Shown: positions 17,716-26,995, counted from the stretch's first letter. The stretch: 38,037 nt of DNA from Flavobacteriales bacterium (GCA_947487175.1 CANKVM010000018.1:1-38037); one strand, 5' to 3'. Notes: generated by a model from the sequence alone, not told the origin. Made by a program: numbers and translations.

Positions 17716-17723
17716 TAATTTTG
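17716..17723 (+). promoter_or_regulatory. -7 box of the pRiA4b-like/miaA/terC operon
   Basis: TAATTTTG is an exact TAnnTTTG match and ends 6 nt before the ATG at 17730. No good -33 box is seen at 19-20 nt; the nearest is TTTC at 17689. If used, the transcript would begin at or next to the start codon. Confidence 0.5.
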
Positions 17724-17729
17724 CATGAA

Positions 17730-18374
17730 ATGGTTTATCGCTTTAAAATTTGGTTTGAAAACCAAGAAGATATCATTAGATGGATTGACGCAAAACCATC
17801 TACTACTTTTATTGACTTTCATAATGCTATTCAAGATGCAATTGGTTTCGACAAAAAAGAACTTGCGAGTTTCTATGTAAGCGATGCCAAATGGAAACGA
17901 TTGTTTGAAATCATGTTAGAAGACATGAGTGACAATGAGGGTTCAGAAGATGAAATACCTGTAGTATTGATGCACAATGCAAAATTGAGAGAGTATGTAA
18001 ACGACCCACACCAAAGGTTTATTTACGTTACCGATTATTTGGCAAATTGGACTCTGAACATTGAATTATTATCGATTGCTGATTCAGACCCTAAGCTTAC
18101 CTACCCTAATTTATTCAAATCTGAGGGAAAAGCACCGCGTCAAAGAGAAGACAGTAAATTCAAATTACTCGACGACAATGAATTCGATGCCTTGGCTGCT
18201 AAAATATTGGCTACAAAAGGAATCAAAAATGAGCTAACTGCCGAATTGAGTGAACTTGAAGTTGATGAAGACGACAGTGATGATGAGGACGAAGATGAAT
18301 TGGGCTTCAAATCATACGGTGACAGCACCGATGAAATGGACATGGATGGCTTTGTTGAAGACAAACAACCATAA
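17730..18374 (+). CDS. Plasmid pRiA4b ORF3-like family protein
   Basis: A 214-residue acidic protein starting at the ATG at 17730 (MVYRFKIWFENQED). A TTG three codons upstream overlaps the -7 box and is less likely. The opening pattern 'yrFki.f.....iwR.i......tf.dfh.aIq.afgfd..ela.F' is the pRiA4b ORF3 (PRiA4_ORF3) domain. Residues 180-214 are very rich in Asp and Glu (DEDDSDDEDEDE). The function of the family is not established. Its stop overlaps the miaA start as TAATG, so the two are translationally coupled. Despite the family name, nothing here suggests a plasmid. Confidence 0.8.
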   Translation: MVYRFKIWFENQEDIIRWIDAKPSTTFIDFHNAIQDAIGFDKKELASFYVSDAKWKRLFEIMLEDMSDNEGSEDEIPVVLMHNAKLREYVNDPHQRFIYVTDYLANWTLNIELLSIADSDPKLTYPNLFKSEGKAPRQREDSKFKLLDDNEFDALAAKILATKGIKNELTAELSELEVDEDDSDDEDEDELGFKSYGDSTDEMDMDGFVEDKQP

Positions 18375-19273
18375 TGTCTGCGAATAGGCAAATTATTGTT
18401 ATTGGAGGTGCAACAGCCTCTGGAAAAACACAACTTGCCATTGAGGTTGCTAAAAAATTAGGCACTGAAATTATCAATGCCGATAGCCGTCAAATTTACA
18501 AAGAATTGAACATTGGCGTAGCCAAACCCACTGTAAATGAGCTGAATGAAGTGAAACATCATTTTGTTTCTTGTACTTCTATTCACGAGCATTTCAATGC
18601 GGGAGACTTTCAAAAGCAAGGACAACTTGTTCTCAATCAATTGCTAGATAATTATGGATCTGCGGTAATTTGTGGAGGAACGGGTTTGTATATGAAGGCT
18701 TTATTGGAGGGACTTGATGAACTCCCTGAAACAGACAAAGAACTCAGAGATTCCATTGAAGTAAAATTCAAAGAAATTGGTTTGTGGGGATTAAAAGAGC
18801 AACTCTTAGCCATTGACCCCAACGCTGCAGATTTTGTAAAGCTCGACAATCCCTCAAGAGTAAAAAGAGCGTTAGAATTGGTTTTGCTTTGCGGCAAACC
18901 ACTTAGTGTAATATACAAAAAAACGAGCATAATTCCAAGCGATGCCAAAGTTAACTTCTATTGCATTGATTATCCGAGGGAAAATTTATACCGCAGAATA
19001 AATGAACGGGTTGACAAAATGGTTTCGGATGGTTTGATTGATGAAGTGAGAGAATTAATTCCATTTAAGGAATTAAAAGCACTTCAAACTGTAGGATATT
19101 CTGAGTTATTTGAAAGTTTCAATAACCTCTGTAGCCAAGACAAAGCGATAGAAAACATCAAACAACATACAAGAAATTACGCCAAAAGACAAATTACATG
19201 GTTTAAAAACCAATTTTCATCTAATTGGATTTCGCCAAAACAACCAATTCATACTATCTTTGCCACACAATGA
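18374..19273 (+). CDS. miaA: tRNA dimethylallyltransferase MiaA
   Basis: A 299-residue enzyme that adds a dimethylallyl group to A37 of tRNAs reading UNN codons. The P-loop GATASGKT is at residues 12-19, DSRQIY at 37-42 and 'CGGTGLYMKALLEG' at about 96-109. The C-terminal 'AIENIKQHTRNYAKRQITWF' is the conserved tRNA-contact end. The start shares bases with the upstream stop (TAATG), and its stop overlaps the terC start (ATGA). Length is normal. Confidence 0.97.
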   Translation: MSANRQIIVIGGATASGKTQLAIEVAKKLGTEIINADSRQIYKELNIGVAKPTVNELNEVKHHFVSCTSIHEHFNAGDFQKQGQLVLNQLLDNYGSAVICGGTGLYMKALLEGLDELPETDKELRDSIEVKFKEIGLWGLKEQLLAIDPNAADFVKLDNPSRVKRALELVLLCGKPLSVIYKKTSIIPSDAKVNFYCIDYPRENLYRRINERVDKMVSDGLIDEVRELIPFKELKALQTVGYSELFESFNNLCSQDKAIENIKQHTRNYAKRQITWFKNQFSSNWISPKQPIHTIFATQ

Positions 19274-19977
19274 ACGAAGCACTAATTAGTTTATTCACCC
19301 TAACAATTTTAGAAATTGTATTGGGAATTGATAACATCATTTTCATTTCTATTTTAGCAGCGAAAGTACCAGCGAATGATCAACGCAAAGCTAGAAACTA
19401 TGGCCTTATGTTAGGTATGGTTGTGCGTATTGTTTTATTGTTCGGATTGAATTTCATTCAACAACAAGACAAACCATTATTTACCATTTTCAACAATGGC
19501 ATTAGTGGCAAGGATCTATTACTGATTGCAGGCGGTTTATTCTTAATGTATCAAAGTGTTCATGAAATTCATGAAAAAATGAAAGGTGTTCAAGAAGAAA
19601 TCAAGGACAGAACATCAGCAAAAGGCTGGTCTGAAATTATATTACAAATGATTCTAATAAACGTTGTGTTTAGCTTAGATAGCGTAATTACAGCGGTTGG
19701 TATGGCGAAAGATCTTTGGGTAATGATTGCTGCTGTGGTTATTTCTATGTTCATTATGCTCCTTGCAAGCAAACCAATTTCAGATTTTGTAAACAACAAT
19801 CCATCCATAAAAATCCTTGCTCTTTCTTTCCTTGTAATGATTGGTATGTCGCTATTTGCGGAAGGATTCCATCAGCACATGAACAAAGGATATATTTACT
19901 TTGCTATGGCATTTTCATTCGGAATTGAATTAATAAACTTACGAATAGATAAAAAATCAGCTAAACGACCTGAATAA
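19270..19977 (+). CDS. TerC-family integral membrane protein
   Basis: A 235-residue protein with about seven hydrophobic segments, starting at the ATG at 19270 that overlaps the miaA stop (ATGA). 'ILEIVLGIDNIIFI' and 'INVVFSLDSVITAVGMAKD' are the two TerC signatures with membrane-embedded acidic residues. The end 'FAMAFSFGIELINLR' is also typical. Recent work on the family (Alx, TerC, MeeF/MeeY) points to manganese or other metal export during secretion; which metal applies here is inference. It ends the pRiA4b-like/miaA/terC operon. Confidence 0.92.
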   Translation: MNEALISLFTLTILEIVLGIDNIIFISILAAKVPANDQRKARNYGLMLGMVVRIVLLFGLNFIQQQDKPLFTIFNNGISGKDLLLIAGGLFLMYQSVHEIHEKMKGVQEEIKDRTSAKGWSEIILQMILINVVFSLDSVITAVGMAKDLWVMIAAVVISMFIMLLASKPISDFVNNNPSIKILALSFLVMIGMSLFAEGFHQHMNKGYIYFAMAFSFGIELINLRIDKKSAKRPE

Positions 19978-20078
19978 AACTGTATTCAAGTTTTTCATGA
20001 TTTGTTTTTAAACAAACATTTAGAAAACAAAAGGTTAGTTTCCTTTATGCTTTATCAGGTAGTTTCAATTTTATTACG

Positions 20079-20711
20079 CTACAAGTCTATGAATTTATAA
20101 GTTTCATCAATTGGACTTTCATGATTTAACTCTACAACGGAGTTTAATAATCCGGTTTGCATATCATAAACCCAACCGTGAATTTTAGGCCCTTGACGAT
20201 GGTTCCATGCCTTTTGAACAACACTTGTTTTAACTAAATTATTCACCTGTTCAACCACGTTTATTTCAACCAATTTATTCACCCTATCAATTTCATTCTC
20301 AATTGCATCAAGTTCAGCTCTATGGTGAAAATAAATATCCTTTAAATAACGCAACCATTTATTCAGCAAATCAAAGTTTGTTTGAGTCATTGATGCTTTC
20401 ACCCCTCCACAGCCTGTATGACCGCAAACAATGATATGCTTCACCCCCAAATGAGTCACAGCGTATTCGAGAACACTCAACAGATTTAAATCTGAATGAA
20501 CCACTAAATTGGCAATATTTCTATGTACAAACAATTCCCCTGGCTGAGCACCAATGATTTCATTCGCTGGAACACGGCTATCACTGCAACCTATCCATAA
20601 ATAATCAGGCTGTTGATCTTTGGCAAGATTGATGAAATAGTCGTTATCTACATCCAATTTCTCTTTGGCCCATGCACGGTTACTGAGCATTAATTTAATT
20701 TTATCTTCCAT
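20079..20711 (-). CDS. Beta-class carbonic anhydrase
   Basis: A 210-residue enzyme that interconverts CO2 and bicarbonate. The zinc ligands are Cys42, His98 and Cys101, with the Asp44-Arg46 dyad in 'GCSDSRVPANEI'. 'HIIVCGHTGCGGVKA' gives the His/Cys pair. 'ELFVHRNIANLV' is also diagnostic. The gene starts 3 nt after the SulP stop, so both are made from one mRNA. No signal peptide is present, so it is cytosolic. Confidence 0.95.
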   Translation of the reverse strand: MEDKIKLMLSNRAWAKEKLDVDNDYFINLAKDQQPDYLWIGCSDSRVPANEIIGAQPGELFVHRNIANLVVHSDLNLLSVLEYAVTHLGVKHIIVCGHTGCGGVKASMTQTNFDLLNKWLRYLKDIYFHHRAELDAIENEIDRVNKLVEINVVEQVNNLVKTSVVQKAWNHRQGPKIHGWVYDMQTGLLNSVVELNHESPIDETYKFIDL

Positions 20712-20714
20712 AAT

Positions 20715-22307
20715 TTATGGTATATATAAATTTTTCAATATTGTTAATTCTTGAGTTTCACTTACAAATTGCATTTCAACCTTTATATGATTTATTGATG
20801 AATGTATGAGAAAATCATTTAATATATCTATAATGTCGGCATCCATGAAAGTGCAATTTGTAAAATCTAACAAAACCGAATCCCCGTGTTCAATGGAAGT
20901 TAACTTATTCTTCAAAACCGACTTGTTTAAAAAAGTCGCTTGATGATGGAACCTAACCAGCACATTATTTTCTTCTCGTACAATAATAAATGATTTATGA
21001 AAATTAGATTTTATGACAAAGTAAAATCCTAGGAGCATACCAATTGTAATACCGATTAATAAATCTGTCAACAAAATGGCAATGATTGTAAATACAAAAG
21101 GATAAAACGCAATATTTCCTTTCTTCTTTTGTTCAATAAACAAGCTAGGTTTTGCCAACTTATAACCTACGAAAATCAAGACTGCAGCCAATGCCGATAA
21201 TGGAATTTTATTGATTAACTGCGGTGCAAATAATACAAATGCTAAAAGCCAAAAGCCATGAAAAATCGCACTCATTTTGGTTTTAGAACCTGCATTAACA
21301 TTTGCCGATGTTCTCACAATTACAGCTGTAACCGGCAAAGCTCCAACTAAACCCGCAATTACATTTCCAACACCTTGTGCATACATTTCTCTATTTGCAG
21401 GTGATGTACGCTTTTCCGGATCTATTTTATCGCCCGCTTCTAAACTTAGTAAAGATTCAATACTTGCAACGATTGCAATGACTACCGCAATTTTCCATAC
21501 TAAGGGTGAAGTTATAAAACTAAAATCAGGAAAGGTAAATGAATGAAACAATCCTACAAATGATTCAGAGATATTGCCAGTGGATGAAAAAATTGGGACC
21601 CTAACCATATGCTCTGCTTTTATAGCGTAAATTGGATTTATGCTTGTGGTTATTTCATTAATCAACACACCACATACAACAGTTACCAAAGAGGCAGGTA
21701 TGAAAGAAAATATCTTGTTGTTTTTAATGAATTTAGTATCCCAAAATATATGAATCAAAATTCCTAAAAAACCAACAATTAATGCCAAGATACTCAATTG
21801 TTCAAATGAAAAAAAGATTTCTGAAAATGTATTGTGTCCATCATTTTGCAAAAACTCTTCCTCTCCCATTGCATCTTTATCATAGCCCACCAAATGTGGA
21901 ATTTGTTTTAATATCATGATCATACCAATGGCTGCCAACATCCCCTTAATTACCGATACTGGAATAAAATCTGCAATGACGCCCAATTTCAACACCCCCA
22001 TCAATAATTGTATGATACCGGCTAAGAATATTGTTAAAGCAAATGCGCCAAAATAATGCTCTGGGGACATTACTTTCAAATCGCTAATTGCCGCAATTAC
22101 TATGGTTATCAAGCCTGCTGCAGGTCCAGATACACTCACACTCGAGCCACTTATAAACCCTACAACAATACCACCAATTACACCCGCCAAAATACCCTGA
22201 ATTACATTTCCTCCAGAGGCCATGGCTACACCCATACACAAGGGCAAGGCAACCAAAAACACAACCAATGAAGCAGGAATGTCTTTACTCAAGTTATTTT
22301 TAGTCAT
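20715..22307 (-). CDS. SulP-family anion (probably bicarbonate) transporter with STAS domain
   Basis: A 530-residue permease. The N-terminus 'DIPASLVVFLVALPLCMGVAMASG' starts a 10-12 segment membrane core with 'GSSVSVSGPAAGLITIV'. The last ~110 residues form a cytosolic STAS domain ('SVLLDFTNCTFMDADIIDIL'). SulP proteins carry sulfate, bicarbonate or other anions. The coupled carbonic anhydrase downstream favours bicarbonate uptake, as in BicA-like systems. The substrate is inferred from context. Confidence 0.92.
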   Translation of the reverse strand: MTKNNLSKDIPASLVVFLVALPLCMGVAMASGGNVIQGILAGVIGGIVVGFISGSSVSVSGPAAGLITIVIAAISDLKVMSPEHYFGAFALTIFLAGIIQLLMGVLKLGVIADFIPVSVIKGMLAAIGMIMILKQIPHLVGYDKDAMGEEEFLQNDGHNTFSEIFFSFEQLSILALIVGFLGILIHIFWDTKFIKNNKIFSFIPASLVTVVCGVLINEITTSINPIYAIKAEHMVRVPIFSSTGNISESFVGLFHSFTFPDFSFITSPLVWKIAVVIAIVASIESLLSLEAGDKIDPEKRTSPANREMYAQGVGNVIAGLVGALPVTAVIVRTSANVNAGSKTKMSAIFHGFWLLAFVLFAPQLINKIPLSALAAVLIFVGYKLAKPSLFIEQKKKGNIAFYPFVFTIIAILLTDLLIGITIGMLLGFYFVIKSNFHKSFIIVREENNVLVRFHHQATFLNKSVLKNKLTSIEHGDSVLLDFTNCTFMDADIIDILNDFLIHSSINHIKVEMQFVSETQELTILKNLYIP

Positions 22308-22311
22308 ATTG

Positions 22312-22319
22312 CAAATTTA
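22312..22319 (-). promoter_or_regulatory. -7 box of the sulP-carbonic anhydrase operon
   Basis: Minus-strand TAAATTTG is an exact TAnnTTTG match and is separated from the SulP ATG (22307) by only CAAT. No convincing -33 box is visible at 19-20 nt. It suggests a leaderless transcript and separates this unit from bshC. Confidence 0.5.
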
Positions 22320-22371
22320 TAACAGATCAAACAAACTAACACCTTTTTTCGATGAATGAATCTAAAATAAG

Positions 22372-23964
22372 TTAAGTTAAACCTCCCGTAAACTGAATGA
22401 ATGAAATAATTTCAGTTTTCGAAATTATTTCATTATAATCAAATCCATTTAAATACAATTCCAACCAAAACAACCTTCTTTCTTGTGCATTTTGTATATC
22501 GAAATAATCGTTTTTTAGATTTTTGGCGGTTAATAAATCTTTTGAAAGCTGACTGCTATTTTCAGCACTGTTTTTGAATTCCACAGAAATCTTATTCAAT
22601 CCTTTTAACATCTCATCTTGTTGCTTTTTGATGTACTTTAACTGAGGTGATTTGATTTCATAAAGCGATTGACGTACATTTTCAAAACTTTCATTTAGTT
22701 TTTCAATATGATTGTCTAATGTAAATTTTTCTTCCTGTTGTTGAATGATCTTCGATTCAATTTCATCCCAAGATTGCCACATGTCATTTGTGGTTAGGTT
22801 TAATTTGTGAAGCTTTTTAAAAACAGCCGGTGAAAGATAAACGCTACTGAATCTTAATTGAATTCTTGGTGCCGGAATACCACAAACTTCAAAAGCTTTT
22901 GAACACTGCATCCAATAAGCAAATTCAGCAGGTCCTCCGATATAAACCACATTGGGTAAAATACTTTGCTGATAAAGAGGACGCAATAACACATTGGGAC
23001 TTATATGCTCCGGTGAATTTTCTATAAGTTGTTGCATTTCTAAAACAGTAAATTCTCTATTAGAATCTACCAATGTAAAAATCTCATTTGAATATTCTAT
23101 GCGCTCCCTTTGTCCCTTATCAATATAAAAACAGTTAATTTCTCTGGCGTATGCTGGGGTTGTATATCCGGCCTTTTGTAATTGGTTATTCTGTTCTAAA
23201 TAAGCGGGATAAACACTTCTCTTTAAAATATCTTTTTGCCATATATCTTTACTCAATGACTTGAATTGCGCATCGTTTGGATCTAAAACCAACAATCCGG
23301 TTTCGCCATAGATAAATTGAACCAATAATCGGGTGGCATGAGCCAAAGTCATTTTCTCTTTCAAGTAGATGTCTTCAACAATTTTCAATCTGCCCAACGC
23401 TTCTATATCATTCGAAAACTTCAATTTTATAGAATCGAAAACCGCTTTTAATTCTCTTGTTTCAAATCCACCAACAGGACCTTTTTGATAGGTATTCCAA
23501 GTATATTTTTCTCCAAAAAGAACCACATCTTTGATTTCTTCAAAGTCATGGTCTTCCGTTGCCATCCAAAATACAGGAACGTAATTACAAGCCTGATTCT
23601 CCGACTTTAAAACAGAAACTGTATTTAATACAGATTCAATTTTATTCCAAACGTACATAGGTCCCAATCCAACATGAATTTGTTGACCTGTGGTAACTGT
23701 AAATGTATTTTCTTGAAGGATAAATGCAATATTTTGTTTTTGCAGCTTTGACAACTCAAGGCTTACATATTGACTTAAGATAATATCATGCAATTTCTTG
23801 CGTTTGGAATTGTCAAAAAAATTGCGTATATTATTCTCACTGGCAGCAATGCTCGAAGAAGTACCTGTAAAAGGATATAGATGGGTAATTTCTTTTCCCC
23901 AAGCAATATTGATCAGCCTTTCCGATAAAAAATTAACAGGATAATCGGAAACTGTGACATTCAT
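22372..23964 (-). CDS. bshC: Bacillithiol biosynthesis cysteine-adding enzyme BshC
   Basis: A 530-residue protein of standard BshC length. BshC adds cysteine to GlcN-malate, the last step of bacillithiol synthesis. Recognisable blocks are 'FTVTTGQQIHVGLGPMYVW', 'YVPVFWMATEDHDFEEI', 'LRPLYQQSILPNVVYIGGPA', and a C-terminal coiled-coil-rich region (residues 380-470). It starts 1 nt after the rimO stop, so it is in the ftsY-rimO-bshC operon. The other bacillithiol genes are not in this window. Confidence 0.95.
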   Translation of the reverse strand: MNVTVSDYPVNFLSERLINIAWGKEITHLYPFTGTSSSIAASENNIRNFFDNSKRKKLHDIILSQYVSLELSKLQKQNIAFILQENTFTVTTGQQIHVGLGPMYVWNKIESVLNTVSVLKSENQACNYVPVFWMATEDHDFEEIKDVVLFGEKYTWNTYQKGPVGGFETRELKAVFDSIKLKFSNDIEALGRLKIVEDIYLKEKMTLAHATRLLVQFIYGETGLLVLDPNDAQFKSLSKDIWQKDILKRSVYPAYLEQNNQLQKAGYTTPAYAREINCFYIDKGQRERIEYSNEIFTLVDSNREFTVLEMQQLIENSPEHISPNVLLRPLYQQSILPNVVYIGGPAEFAYWMQCSKAFEVCGIPAPRIQLRFSSVYLSPAVFKKLHKLNLTTNDMWQSWDEIESKIIQQQEEKFTLDNHIEKLNESFENVRQSLYEIKSPQLKYIKKQQDEMLKGLNKISVEFKNSAENSSQLSKDLLTAKNLKNDYFDIQNAQERRLFWLELYLNGFDYNEIISKTEIISFIQFTGGLT

Positions 23965-23965
23965 A

Positions 23966-25276
23966 TTAAACCAATTTGCCGTTTAAATCGTAATGCGTAG
24001 CCTCCGTAATTAAAACGTTCGCAAAATCACCCATACGCACGTAATTGCCATCTATTGGAACCCAAACTTCATTGTCAACCTCTGGGCTATCATATTGGGT
24101 TCTTCCCACAAAATGATCATTTTCAAGTCTGTCAAACAGAACCTTTTGGGTAGTTCCAACCAACGATTGGTTATAAGCCCAACTGATATCCATTTGCTTT
24201 TCCATGACCCTATTGGCGCGTTCTTGTTTTTCTTCTTGAGGGATAATATCTTCTAAGGTATACGCATGGGTGTTATCCTCATGCGAATATGTGAATACGC
24301 CTAAACGTTGAAACTTAATCTCATCCAACGCATTTAACAAGTCAACAATATCTTCTTCCGTTTCACCAGGGTGACCCACAAGCATTGTTGTTCTTAGTGC
24401 AATTTCAGGCACCATTTGACGTATTTCGTTGATTACCTCAATTGTTCTGCGACGGGTAATTCCACGGCGCATCGCTTTTAACATATTGTCTGAAATATGC
24501 TGAATAGGCATATCTAGATATTTGCAAATATTGCTTCTTTCAGCCATTACTTTGATGGCATCCATTGGAAATTGCGAAGGATAAGCATAATGCAAACGAA
24601 TCCATTCTAATCCCTCAATATCACTCAAATTCCTCAACAAATCGGCAAGTTTTCTTTCCCCGTAATTATCTAATCCGTAATAGGTTAAATCTTGGGCAAT
24701 AAGCATGATTTCTTTGGTACCATTTTTAACCAAGTTTTTGGTTTCTTGAACCAAAAATTCAATTGACTTACTCACGTGATTGCCACGCATAAGTGGAATA
24801 GCACAAAAAGAACAAGGACGGTTACATCCTTCGGCAATTTTCAAATAGGCATAATGCTTGGGAGTTGTTTGTAAACGCTCACCCAAAAGGTTGTGTTTAT
24901 AATCGGCTCCTACAGTTTTTAATAAGTTTGGCAACTCTAATGTACCAAACCATGCATCTACCTCAGGAATTTCACCCATCAAATCGTCTTTATAACGATG
25001 AGACAAGCAACCTGTTACATATAATTTTTCAATTTGACCATTTGCTTTAGCATCGGCAAAACGCAAAATGGTATCTATACTTTCTTGTTTTGCATTTTCA
25101 ATAAACCCACAAGTATTGATAATAACAATATCAGAATCTTCGGTTTTGCTTTCATGAGCAACATCAAACTTACTTGCCTGCAATTGCGCCATTAGCACTT
25201 CTGAATCGACAGTATTCTTGCTACAACCCAAAGTAATCACATTTACTTTAGGGGTATGAATTGATTTGGTTCTCAT
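23966..25276 (-). CDS. rimO: Ribosomal protein uS12 methylthiotransferase RimO
   Basis: A 436-residue radical SAM enzyme that methylthiolates an Asp of ribosomal protein S12. The N-terminal methylthiotransferase domain has cluster cysteines C18, C56 and C90. The radical SAM cluster is C151, C155 and C158 (GCNRPCSFCAIPLMRG). A C-terminal TRAM domain runs from about residue 375 (QKVLFDRLEN). The absence of MiaB-specific features and the 'TLGCSKNTVDSEVLMAQL' opening favour RimO. The start overlaps the ftsY stop as ATGA. Confidence 0.96.
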   Translation of the reverse strand: MRTKSIHTPKVNVITLGCSKNTVDSEVLMAQLQASKFDVAHESKTEDSDIVIINTCGFIENAKQESIDTILRFADAKANGQIEKLYVTGCLSHRYKDDLMGEIPEVDAWFGTLELPNLLKTVGADYKHNLLGERLQTTPKHYAYLKIAEGCNRPCSFCAIPLMRGNHVSKSIEFLVQETKNLVKNGTKEIMLIAQDLTYYGLDNYGERKLADLLRNLSDIEGLEWIRLHYAYPSQFPMDAIKVMAERSNICKYLDMPIQHISDNMLKAMRRGITRRRTIEVINEIRQMVPEIALRTTMLVGHPGETEEDIVDLLNALDEIKFQRLGVFTYSHEDNTHAYTLEDIIPQEEKQERANRVMEKQMDISWAYNQSLVGTTQKVLFDRLENDHFVGRTQYDSPEVDNEVWVPIDGNYVRMGDFANVLITEATHYDLNGKLV

Positions 25277-26244
25277 GACTGGAAAATAGATTCTATAAAT
25301 GAATATTTATCAAATAATTTAAGGTCTTTGGCTTGTTCACCTATACCTATATATTTTACTGGAATATTTTGTGAGTGACTCACTCCAATAACAACACCCC
25401 CTTTGGCGGTACCGTCTAATTTTGTAACTGCCAACGCATTCACTTTGGTAGCGAAAGTAAATTCCTTTGCTTGCTCAAAAGCGTTTTGCCCTGTAGTTGC
25501 ATCAATGACCAATATAATTTCGTTGGGTGCATCGGCTTTGAATTTCTGAATAACGCGGTTAATCTTAGCAAGTTCATTCATCAATCCTACTTTGTTGTGC
25601 AATCTGCCCGCGGTATCGATGATGATCACATCTGCATTTTGCTCTACCCCTTGTTTCACAGCATCAAAAGCCACAGAAGCTGGATCTGCATTCATTCCGT
25701 GAGAAACAATTTCAACGCCTGCCCTATCTTTCCAAATATTCAATTGATCAACCGCTGCTGCACGAAAGGTATCTGCTGCCCCAAGAATCACTTTATGTCC
25801 TGCTTGCGCATATTGGTAAGCCATCTTGCCAATTGTTGTTGTTTTACCCACACCATTCACACCAACTACCAAAACCACATAAGGGCGAGGTATTCCTTCA
25901 AGCGTAAAATCAGGGGCAACTGGAGCGGTAATTTCAGGCATTAAATTGGCAATAACTTCAGCCAACCAACTATTCAATTCTTCGATATTTAAAAAGCCAG
26001 TTTCTTTTGCTTTGGCTTCAAGTGCATTAATAATTTCAATTGTTGTATCAACACCAACGTCGGATGTTAATAGTGCTTCTTCAATTTCATCAAGAAATGC
26101 GGCATCTATTTCACGTTTACCTGCTACAATACGACTTAGTTTAGAGAAAATATTCTCTCTGGTTTTACCCAAGGCCGATTTTGTTTCCTGAAGTTGTTCT
26201 TCTGGAACGTTATTTTTCTTGTTAAACCAATTAAAAAATGCCAT
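25273..26244 (-). CDS. ftsY: Signal recognition particle receptor FtsY
   Basis: A 323-residue SRP GTPase. It has an N domain of helices (residues 20-105) and the G domain with 'GVNGVGKTTTIGKMA', 'DTFRAAAVDQL', 'DTAGR', 'TKLDGTAKGG' and the closing 'GIGEQAKDLKLFDK'. It lacks the long acidic A domain of enterobacterial FtsY, as expected for the short form. It docks SRP-ribosome complexes at the membrane. It heads the ftsY-rimO-bshC operon. A hairpin terminator separates it from the DUF4295/rpmG/rpmB genes upstream. Confidence 0.97.
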   Translation of the reverse strand: MAFFNWFNKKNNVPEEQLQETKSALGKTRENIFSKLSRIVAGKREIDAAFLDEIEEALLTSDVGVDTTIEIINALEAKAKETGFLNIEELNSWLAEVIANLMPEITAPVAPDFTLEGIPRPYVVLVVGVNGVGKTTTIGKMAYQYAQAGHKVILGAADTFRAAAVDQLNIWKDRAGVEIVSHGMNADPASVAFDAVKQGVEQNADVIIIDTAGRLHNKVGLMNELAKINRVIQKFKADAPNEIILVIDATTGQNAFEQAKEFTFATKVNALAVTKLDGTAKGGVVIGVSHSQNIPVKYIGIGEQAKDLKLFDKYSFIESIFQS

Positions 26245-26328
26245 AGTTAAATTATAGTGTAAAGATAAATTGAATATACCGAATGGAATAATAAAATGTT
26301 GATTTGTTTAATTTTAATTCCTAATATA

Positions 26329-26353
26329 TAAAAAAAAAGCCCCTAATGGGGCT
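26329..26353 (-). terminator. Terminator of rpmB-rpmG-DUF4295
   Basis: AGCCCC (26338-26343) pairs with GGGGCT (26348-26353) around TAAT. Read on the minus strand it is followed by nine T. It lies 22 nt past the DUF4295 stop. Confidence 0.92.
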
Positions 26354-26375
26354 ATTTAAAATATTTTCAAAAGTA

Positions 26376-26531
26376 TTACTTAGCTAATACGTCTTTTACT
26401 CTGTCAGCAGGAACGATTTCCTCTTTGAAGCTATAAGCACCAGTTTTTGGTGATTTTACACTTCTGATAACTTTTACTATTTCGTTACCAGCGCCTTCTT
26501 TTTTCAATGTTGCAACAACCTTCTTAGCCAT
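26376..26531 (-). CDS. DUF4295 family small protein
   Basis: A 51-residue basic protein beginning [13 protein letters not shown] and containing 'SVKSPKTGAYSFKEEIVPAD', the DUF4295 pattern. This family is found in Bacteroidota directly after rpmG, as here. The start overlaps the rpmG stop (TAATG). The ribosome-linked location and the basic composition suggest a ribosome-associated role, which is inference. Confidence 0.9.
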   Translation of the reverse strand: MAKKVVATLKKEGAGNEIVKVIRSVKSPKTGAYSFKEEIVPADRVKDVLAK

Positions 26532-26713
26532 TATTTAATCTCCTTATGTAAAGTTACTTTGCGCATGTAAGGATTGTATTTTTTCAATTCAATTCTTTCA
26601 GCGGTGTTTTTTTTGTTTTTTGTCGTAATGTAACGACTCATTCCAGCTACTCCAGAACCTTTTTGTTCTATGCATTCAAGAATTACTTGAACACGATTAC
26701 CTTTTTTTGCCAT
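26531..26713 (-). CDS. rpmG: 50S ribosomal protein L33 (bL33)
   Basis: A 60-residue protein, '[15 protein letters not shown]' and '[20 protein letters not shown]', matching bL33. The zinc-binding Cys pairs are absent (one Cys only), so it is the zinc-independent form. It lies 2 nt after rpmB and overlaps the DUF4295 start. Confidence 0.97.
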   Translation of the reverse strand: MAKKGNRVQVILECIEQKGSGVAGMSRYITTKNKKNTAERIELKKYNPYMRKVTLHKEIK

Positions 26714-26715
26714 GA

Positions 26716-26949
26716 TTAGATTTTTCCTTTCTTAAACAAATTGTTGATGCATGCAGTGATGCCTTTTTTATCGATGGTCTTAATAGTTGACGCCGCAACT
26801 TTCAAAGTTATCCATTCTCCAGTTTCAGCAATGAAGAACTTCTTTGTTTGAAGGTTAGGATAAAATCTGCGTTTCGTTTTCTTGTTAGAATGCGAAACTC
26901 TATTTCCTTTTAAGGCCTTTTTTCCGGTTAAATCACAAACGCGAGACAT
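26716..26949 (-). CDS. rpmB: 50S ribosomal protein L28 (bL28)
   Basis: A 77-residue protein, '[20 protein letters not shown]' followed by '[16 protein letters not shown]', matching bL28 in the form without the zinc-binding Cys quartet. It is the first gene of rpmB-rpmG-DUF4295 and has a strong promoter just upstream (26964-26995). Confidence 0.97.
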   Translation of the reverse strand: MSRVCDLTGKKALKGNRVSHSNKKTKRRFYPNLQTKKFFIAETGEWITLKVAASTIKTIDKKGITACINNLFKKGKI

Positions 26950-26963
26950 AGTTTTTGGGGTTG

Positions 26964-26995
26964 CAAATATAGATTTTTATTTATTTAAATCCAAA
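26964..26995 (-). promoter_or_regulatory. Promoter of rpmB-rpmG-DUF4295
   Basis: On the minus strand, TTTG (rc of 26992-26995), a 20-nt spacer and TATATTTG (rc of 26964-26971) give an exact Bacteroidota -33/-7 promoter. The leader to the rpmB ATG is about 10 nt. The -7 box is followed by CAACCCC, as at rplS. Confidence 0.75.

Noticed and set aside
17730-18374. Plasmid or mobile-element cargo, because of the pRiA4b family name
   Set aside because: The gene is in a coupled chromosomal operon with miaA and terC, and no transposase, att site or repeat borders it.
25471-25944. 157-codon plus-strand frame
   Set aside because: It is antisense to the well-supported ftsY gene; Cys/His-rich content comes from the reverse of ftsY codons.
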